Assembly: GCF_902460845.1 (NCBI RefSeq)
Contig: NZ_CABPVS010000003.1
Span: 222,593-258,299, forward strand
Length of the DNA: 35,707 nt
Source of the DNA: Campylobacter concisus
Lineage (GTDB): Bacteria > Campylobacterota > Campylobacteria > Campylobacterales > Campylobacteraceae
Direction of reading: 5' to 3'
The notes beneath the pieces are model-generated. The model was not told the DNA's origin and did no database searches. It saw nothing but the letters and a program-made list of their open reading frames with translations. Within the stretch, counting starts at the first letter, position 1; each line of letters begins with the position of its first letter. A program made the position numbers and the translations under genes. Shown here piece after piece: positions 32,243 through 35,707 of the stretch.

Positions 32243-34618
32243 ATGAAAAAGCTCTTAATTATTTTATTTTTTCCGCTTTATCTAACTGCTTTTAATCTTA
32301 GCCTAAACAGCGGCGCAAATGGTGATAAACCTTATAGCGTTCTTCAGCTAAGCGATGAGCAAGAATTTGAATGCGTTGAGCAAATTTTAGCTTACGATAC
32401 CAAACGCTATGTCTGTATGCTTGATGATGGAATTTTGCCCAAAATTGAAGATACGACACTGCCATTAATGGATATAAAATATAAAAAGCAAGATGGCAAG
32501 CTTTTTGTCGTCATAATGCCAAAAGCACCGTCAAAACTACTAAATATAAAAACTGAGCTTTATAGTAGCCAAAACGTACAAGATAGCCCAAAAACAACCA
32601 TTTCAAAACACTTTAGCATAATTATAGATACTTCGCTCAGTGAAAATAATAAGAGAAAGTCCGGGCTAAATTTTAAACCTGATTTTAAAGATATGCTAAA
32701 TCCTAGTATCGGAGCGCTTGATCTTAATAAAGCTCCTATTGCTGAGCTTGATAGTAATGACATTGATATCTACATAAGCATAAAAAGAGCTTATGAAAAG
32801 GGCGCTTATGAAAATGTAGTAAAAGATACTCAAACAGCGATAAAAAGGCACCCAAATAGCCTTTTTTCAAGTGAATTTTTACTATTTCGCCTAAGGGCTC
32901 TTGATAAAATTTTTGAGACAAAAAATGAGTTTGAAGAGATTGAGCCAAAAGATATCGTAAGTGAAGGTAGGGCTTGGATTAGAAAATTTCCATCTGATGA
33001 AAACTATCCAGAGGTGCTCTATCTAATCGCTAGAGCCTACCTAAAAGATAGTATCGCAAGTGATGCAAAATATATGCTTGATATCTTAAACGAAGAGCAC
33101 GCAAACTCAAAATTTACAAAACTTGCAGCGCTTGATTATGCTGATTATCTCTACAAGATAGGCAGACAAAAGGAGGCGCTAAAAGACTATGAAAAAGTGC
33201 TTTACTCCACGAACGACATCGACCTTGCAAGTAGAGCAGCACTAAGCCTAGCTGATGCAAATATTGATAAAGAAAAATTTGATGAAGCAAAGAAATTTAT
33301 ACTAAAAATCGCAAATGCGAATGAAAAATTTTTTATGAACAACCCAACAAAGTCGATGAATCTTGCAACTACATTTGCAAGTAAAGATATGCCTGATGTG
33401 GCTGCTAAAATTTATGAAATCTTGATAAATAATAGCGATAGAACGAAAGATTTTTATGAAGTTGCTTTAAAAAATTTAGCACTAAATCTAGCCAAAACAA
33501 AAGATGAGAAAAAAGCATACGAATACTTAAATAGATATGAGACAGAGTTTAAATATGGTGATTATATCGATGAGGTGACTAAAGCAAAAGATGGGTTATT
33601 CTTTGAAGAGGAGGATAAAAATGCTACTGCACTTCATGCAAGATATAAAGAGCTAATTGAAAAATATGCTGGAACAAATATTAGCCAAAAGGCTCTAATA
33701 AGCGAGCTTGAGCTGGATATTAAAGAGCGCAAATTCTCCGATGCACTATCTTACAAAACCATGGCAAAAGATGGAAATTTAAGTAAGGCAATGGAGCTGA
33801 TAAATGAGGCTGCGCTAGAGCTTACAAAAGAGTATTTTATAAAAGATGATTGCACGGCTGTTATAAATTTGCTTGAAAACTACGATATAAATAAAATCTC
33901 ATTACCACAGTTTAAACTTTTTAACTGCTACTTTAGAACAGCTCGCTACAACGATGCACTTGAGTTAGCAAAAGCTCATGCAAAAGATGAAAATTTAGAA
34001 GACAGAGTTGAGTGGCTGGTAAATTTGAGCAAAATTTTATATAAAAACAAAGACTATGAGCATGCGATCATTGCTGCAAATGATGCGCTTTCACTTGGCT
34101 CATCAGTCGAATACTCAGATCCAACACCATCTCTTTTTGATAGGTTTTACTCATTGCTTGCATTAAAACGCTTTACGGAGGCGATCTCAACCATTAGCGC
34201 TATTGAGCAGCTAAGAGGCCAAGACTTTAAGATTATCGAAGCATATACAGCTATAAGCGACTATGCGATGAAAAGTAATGACTACGCCATCGCTACAACA
34301 TATGCCAAAAAAGCTCTTGAGCTACAAACAAAAGCCAAGATAAATACATTTTCACCAAAGATAAATTTTAACTACTCAGAAGCTTCACTAAAGACAGATA
34401 ACCTAGGTGAGGCACTTGATGAGGCGAAATTTATACTAAACATGAAGCTTGAACCAGAAGACCGCTTACATGCTTTAAATTTGATAAGTGAAATTTATAT
34501 AAGACAAAAGCAGTTTAAGTTGGCTAGGCCTTATTTAAATGAGTGCTCTGACTCAAATTTTATAAGCCCGTATAAAGATGCTTGCAAAGCTAAGCTTGAT
34601 ATGATAGGTAAAAACTAA
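32243..34618 (+). CDS. pflA: PflA, periplasmic flagellar-motor disk protein
   Basis: A 791-residue exported protein equivalent to C. jejuni PflA (Cj1565c), which also follows nuoN. In C. jejuni PflA builds spokes of the periplasmic medial disk with PflB that hold the stator ring; its loss leaves paralysed flagella. A signal peptide (Met-Lys-Lys-Leu-Leu-Ile-Ile-Leu-Phe-Phe-Pro-Leu-Tyr-Leu-Thr-Ala-Phe) is followed by an N-terminal beta-rich domain (20-150), a linker, then a long superhelix of tetratricopeptide-like repeats (about 180-780, e.g. Ala-Leu-Lys-Asp-Tyr-Glu-Lys-Val-Leu-Tyr). The start at 32243 is chosen because it gives the signal peptide; the frame is open further upstream but lacks one. 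Confidence 0.92.
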   Translation: MKKLLIILFFPLYLTAFNLSLNSGANGDKPYSVLQLSDEQEFECVEQILAYDTKRYVCMLDDGILPKIEDTTLPLMDIKYKKQDGKLFVVIMPKAPSKLLNIKTELYSSQNVQDSPKTTISKHFSIIIDTSLSENNKRKSGLNFKPDFKDMLNPSIGALDLNKAPIAELDSNDIDIYISIKRAYEKGAYENVVKDTQTAIKRHPNSLFSSEFLLFRLRALDKIFETKNEFEEIEPKDIVSEGRAWIRKFPSDENYPEVLYLIARAYLKDSIASDAKYMLDILNEEHANSKFTKLAALDYADYLYKIGRQKEALKDYEKVLYSTNDIDLASRAALSLADANIDKEKFDEAKKFILKIANANEKFFMNNPTKSMNLATTFASKDMPDVAAKIYEILINNSDRTKDFYEVALKNLALNLAKTKDEKKAYEYLNRYETEFKYGDYIDEVTKAKDGLFFEEEDKNATALHARYKELIEKYAGTNISQKALISELELDIKERKFSDALSYKTMAKDGNLSKAMELINEAALELTKEYFIKDDCTAVINLLENYDINKISLPQFKLFNCYFRTARYNDALELAKAHAKDENLEDRVEWLVNLSKILYKNKDYEHAIIAANDALSLGSSVEYSDPTPSLFDRFYSLLALKRFTEAISTISAIEQLRGQDFKIIEAYTAISDYAMKSNDYAIATTYAKKALELQTKAKINTFSPKINFNYSEASLKTDNLGEALDEAKFILNMKLEPEDRLHALNLISEIYIRQKQFKLARPYLNECSDSNFISPYKDACKAKLDMIGKN

Positions 34619-34737
34619 ATGCAAAGAGATAGCTTGTTTGCTAAGTTTTATATTTAAGCTTAAAGTTTAGCCTTTATTTTTGCTATTTAAGTTGAACTTT
34701 TTACGTATTTAATTATTTTTTTACATTGCTACCAAAT

Positions 34738-34760
34738 GCTCTTTATATTATAAAAAGAGC
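34738..34760 (+). terminator. Hairpin likely ending pflA transcription
   Basis: GCTCTTT (34738-34744) pairs perfectly with AAAGAGC (34754-34760) around a 9-base AT loop, followed by TATATTTTAT. It lies 120 bases after the pflA stop. The T-run is interrupted, so this is a moderate call. Confidence 0.45.
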
Positions 34761-34804
34761 TATATTTTATCATAAGCCTTAATGTGTTTTTAATGCATGA
34801 GACC

Positions 34805-34813
34805 TGGTATAAT
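34805..34813 (+). promoter_or_regulatory. Extended -10 promoter without a downstream gene
   Basis: TGGTATAAT (TG at 34805-34806, TATAAT at 34808-34813) is a full extended -10 motif, which can work without a -35 box. It points away from pflA into DNA with no reading frame. It may drive a small RNA that ends at the hairpin 34898-34928 or further on. Confidence 0.35.
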
Positions 34814-34897
34814 CTTAAAATTTTAAGCATCTTTCTTTATTAACAAATGTAGGCTGTTTTACGTTTTATAAGCTTAAAAATTAAAAATGCTTAATAA

Positions 34898-34928
34898 GTT
34901 TTTTGCCCAATAGATCAAAGCAAAAAAC
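34898..34928. repeat. 9-bp hairpin in the gap
   Basis: GTTTTTTGC (34898-34906) and GCAAAAAAC (34920-34928) are perfect reverse complements with a 13-base loop. It could act as a 3' structure for a transcript from the promoter at 34805-34813. Confidence 0.45.
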
Positions 34929-35169
34929 AACTTGTAACGCTTTTAATTATATTGATATGATGTGTTTTATTGTATTTATAGAAATTTTTAGCTTATTGTA
35001 AATTAACTTCTAAAAATTTATCATATACTACACGCTAATTAAACAACATTATAAAAATTAATTTTTACGTTTTTAGTAGCAATTTACTAAGCAAATAAGT
35101 ATACATTTTTAATAAATTTTCTATAAAAATTTCTGTGTAACAAATTAAAAAGAAAAAGAATTAGAAAAA

Positions 35170-35244
35170 TGGTGACCCATACGAGACTCGAACTCGTGTT
35201 ACCAACGTGAGAGGCTGGTGTCCTAACCGCTAGACGAATGGGCC
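35170..35244 (-). tRNA. tRNA-Glu (anticodon CTC)
   Basis: 75 bases with an encoded CCA end. The acceptor pairs GGCCCAT with ATGGGTC (one G-U pair), D arm GTCT-GGAC, anticodon stem CCAGC-GTTGG with loop CTCTCAC, and T arm with TTCGAGT loop. The anticodon at 34-36 is CTC, reading GAG only. The body is what I recall for the Campylobacter tRNA-Glu(TTC), differing at position 34. Last gene of the array, 8 bases after tRNA-Lys. Confidence 0.93.
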
Positions 35245-35252
35245 AGAATGGA

Positions 35253-35328
35253 TGGTGCCCCGTGTAGGTCTCGAACCTACGACCCCATCATTAAGAGTGA
35301 TATGCTCTACCAACTGAGCTAACGAGGC
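35253..35328 (-). tRNA. tRNA-Lys (anticodon CTT)
   Basis: 76 bases with encoded CCA. The acceptor pairs GCCTCGT with ACGGGGC (one U-G pair), D arm GCTC-GAGC, anticodon stem TATCA-TGATG with loop CTCTTAA, T loop TTCGAGA. The anticodon is CTT, reading AAG only. It is separated from the upstream tRNA-Asp by 121 bases (35329-35449), a much longer spacer than elsewhere in the array; that spacer has no tRNA-like fold I can see and may hold a promoter. Confidence 0.93.
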
Positions 35329-35449
35329 AAGATTAAATAGTAATAATAAATCTTAAAGTGTTATCTTAGAACTTATAATCTTAAAATTTAATTTGACACT
35401 CAATAATGGGTGCTTTATTAGACACGACCTTAACCTAAGGTTTAATGGA

Positions 35450-35526
35450 TGGCGCAGCGGACGGGGCTCGAACCCGCGACCTCCGCCGTGACAGGGCGGC
35501 ATTCTAACCAACTGAACTACCGCTGC
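35450..35526 (-). tRNA. tRNA-Asp (anticodon GTC)
   Basis: 77 bases with encoded CCA. The acceptor pairs GCAGCGG with CCGCTGC, discriminator G73, anticodon stem CCGCC-GGCGG with loop CTGTCAC, T loop TTCGAGC. It lies 8 bases after tRNA-Val in transcription order. Confidence 0.96.
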
Positions 35527-35534
35527 ACCTAAAA

Positions 35535-35610
35535 TGGTGGTCGCTATAAGACTCGAACTTATGACATCCACCTTGTAAGGGTGGCGCTCTACCAACTGAG
35601 CTAAGCGACC
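35535..35610 (-). tRNA. tRNA-Val (anticodon TAC)
   Basis: 76 bases with encoded CCA. The acceptor pairs GGTCGCT with AGCGACC, D arm GCTC-GAGC, anticodon stem CCACC-GGTGG with loop CTTACAA, T loop TTCGAGT. It lies 18 bases after the first tRNA of the array. Confidence 0.96.
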
Positions 35611-35628
35611 TAAAATTTAAAAAATATC

Positions 35629-35704
35629 TGGCGACCCTTAGAGGATTTGAACCTCTGTTTCTACACAGAGAAAGTAGAGTCCTGAGCCACTAGACGAAAG
35701 GGTC
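35629..35704 (-). tRNA. tRNA-Glu-like, anticodon arm unusual (CTC by position)
   Basis: 76 bases with encoded CCA. The acceptor pairs GACCCTT with AAGGGTC, discriminator G73, D arm GTCT-GGAC as in tRNA-Glu, T arm AGAGG-CCTCT with loop TTCAAAT. The anticodon arm is irregular: CTAC pairs with GTAG, but 31-39 is a T-T mismatch, the loop reads TTCTCTG, and position 37 is T rather than a purine. Counting by position the anticodon is CTC. A functional reading as Glu is likely but not certain; it could be a degenerate gene. The 5' end lies 3 bases from the window edge, so upstream genes of the array are not visible. Confidence 0.75.
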
Positions 35705-35707
35705 ATA

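Larger units (their letters stand above)
34619..35169. other. 551-base AT-rich gap between pflA and the tRNA array
   Basis: No protein gene is seen on either strand. The gap contains a palindrome TTTAAGCTTAAA (34653-34664), a 7-bp hairpin likely ending pflA (34738-34760), an extended -10 promoter motif (34805-34813), an inverted pair TTAAGCAT / ATGCTTAA (about 34823-34830 and 34887-34894), a 9-bp hairpin (34898-34928) and an AT-only hairpin AAATTTT-CTATA-AAAATTT (35114-35132) that could end the minus-strand tRNA transcript. A small RNA is possible. Confidence 0.5.

Noticed and set aside
35353-35595. Minus-strand reading frame of 80 codons
   Set aside because: It runs through the tRNA-Asp gene and most of tRNA-Val; the frame is an accident of tRNA sequence.

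Overview
The window looks like chromosomal DNA of a Campylobacter, most likely C. concisus or a close relative. The species call is inference: there is no 16S gene here. The DNA is AT-rich with many AAATTTAAA-type words. The left third keeps the C. jejuni order cmeCBA - cmeR - ccoG - rpsU - UPF0323 lipoprotein - GSP-synthase-like - 2-hydroxyacid dehydrogenase - yajQ. The right half holds a Campylobacter-type complex I operon in which two unrelated-looking small genes replace nuoE and nuoF, followed directly by the flagellar disk gene pflA.

Left region, minus strand (1-8214): the start of a small lipoprotein gene (cut by the window edge); a 75-residue membrane protein that appears to be a fourth gene of the cme operon; the RND efflux pump CmeA-CmeB-CmeC; its TetR repressor gene cmeR; and ccoG for cbb3 oxidase assembly. 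A TTGACT-17-TAGAAT promoter lies before cmeA with a CmeR-like palindrome just downstream of the predicted transcription start. cmeR reads as frameshifted at a run of six A, so it is either a sequence error or a broken or slippage-dependent repressor.

Middle region, plus strand (8312-18706): rpsU with its own promoter and terminator; a tight run of a helix-turn-helix protein, a UPF0323 lipoprotein with a Gly/Ser-rich tail ending in Phe-Gly-Gly, a glutathionylspermidine-synthase-like ATP-grasp enzyme, a D-2-hydroxyacid dehydrogenase, an unknown protein and YajQ; then a spacer with about 3.5 degenerate tandem repeats, a DUF2314-ankyrin protein, an AT-rich 7-TM protein that looks foreign, and a two-gene unit of a HemN-like radical SAM enzyme and a SyrD/PvdE-like ABC exporter.

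Right region, plus strand (18812-34618): nuoA, B, C, D, two Campylobacter-specific subunits, nuoG, H, I, J, K, L, M, N, nearly all overlapping or within a few bases. The enzyme lacks the NADH-oxidising module and is expected to take electrons from reduced flavodoxin. pflA follows with a TATAAT placed so close to its ATG that a leaderless message is possible. After a 551-base AT-rich gap with several hairpins, a minus-strand array of five tRNA genes closes the window: Glu-like, Val(TAC), Asp(GTC), Lys(CTT) and Glu(CTC). Two of these are C34 isoacceptors that are unexpected in such an AT-rich genome.
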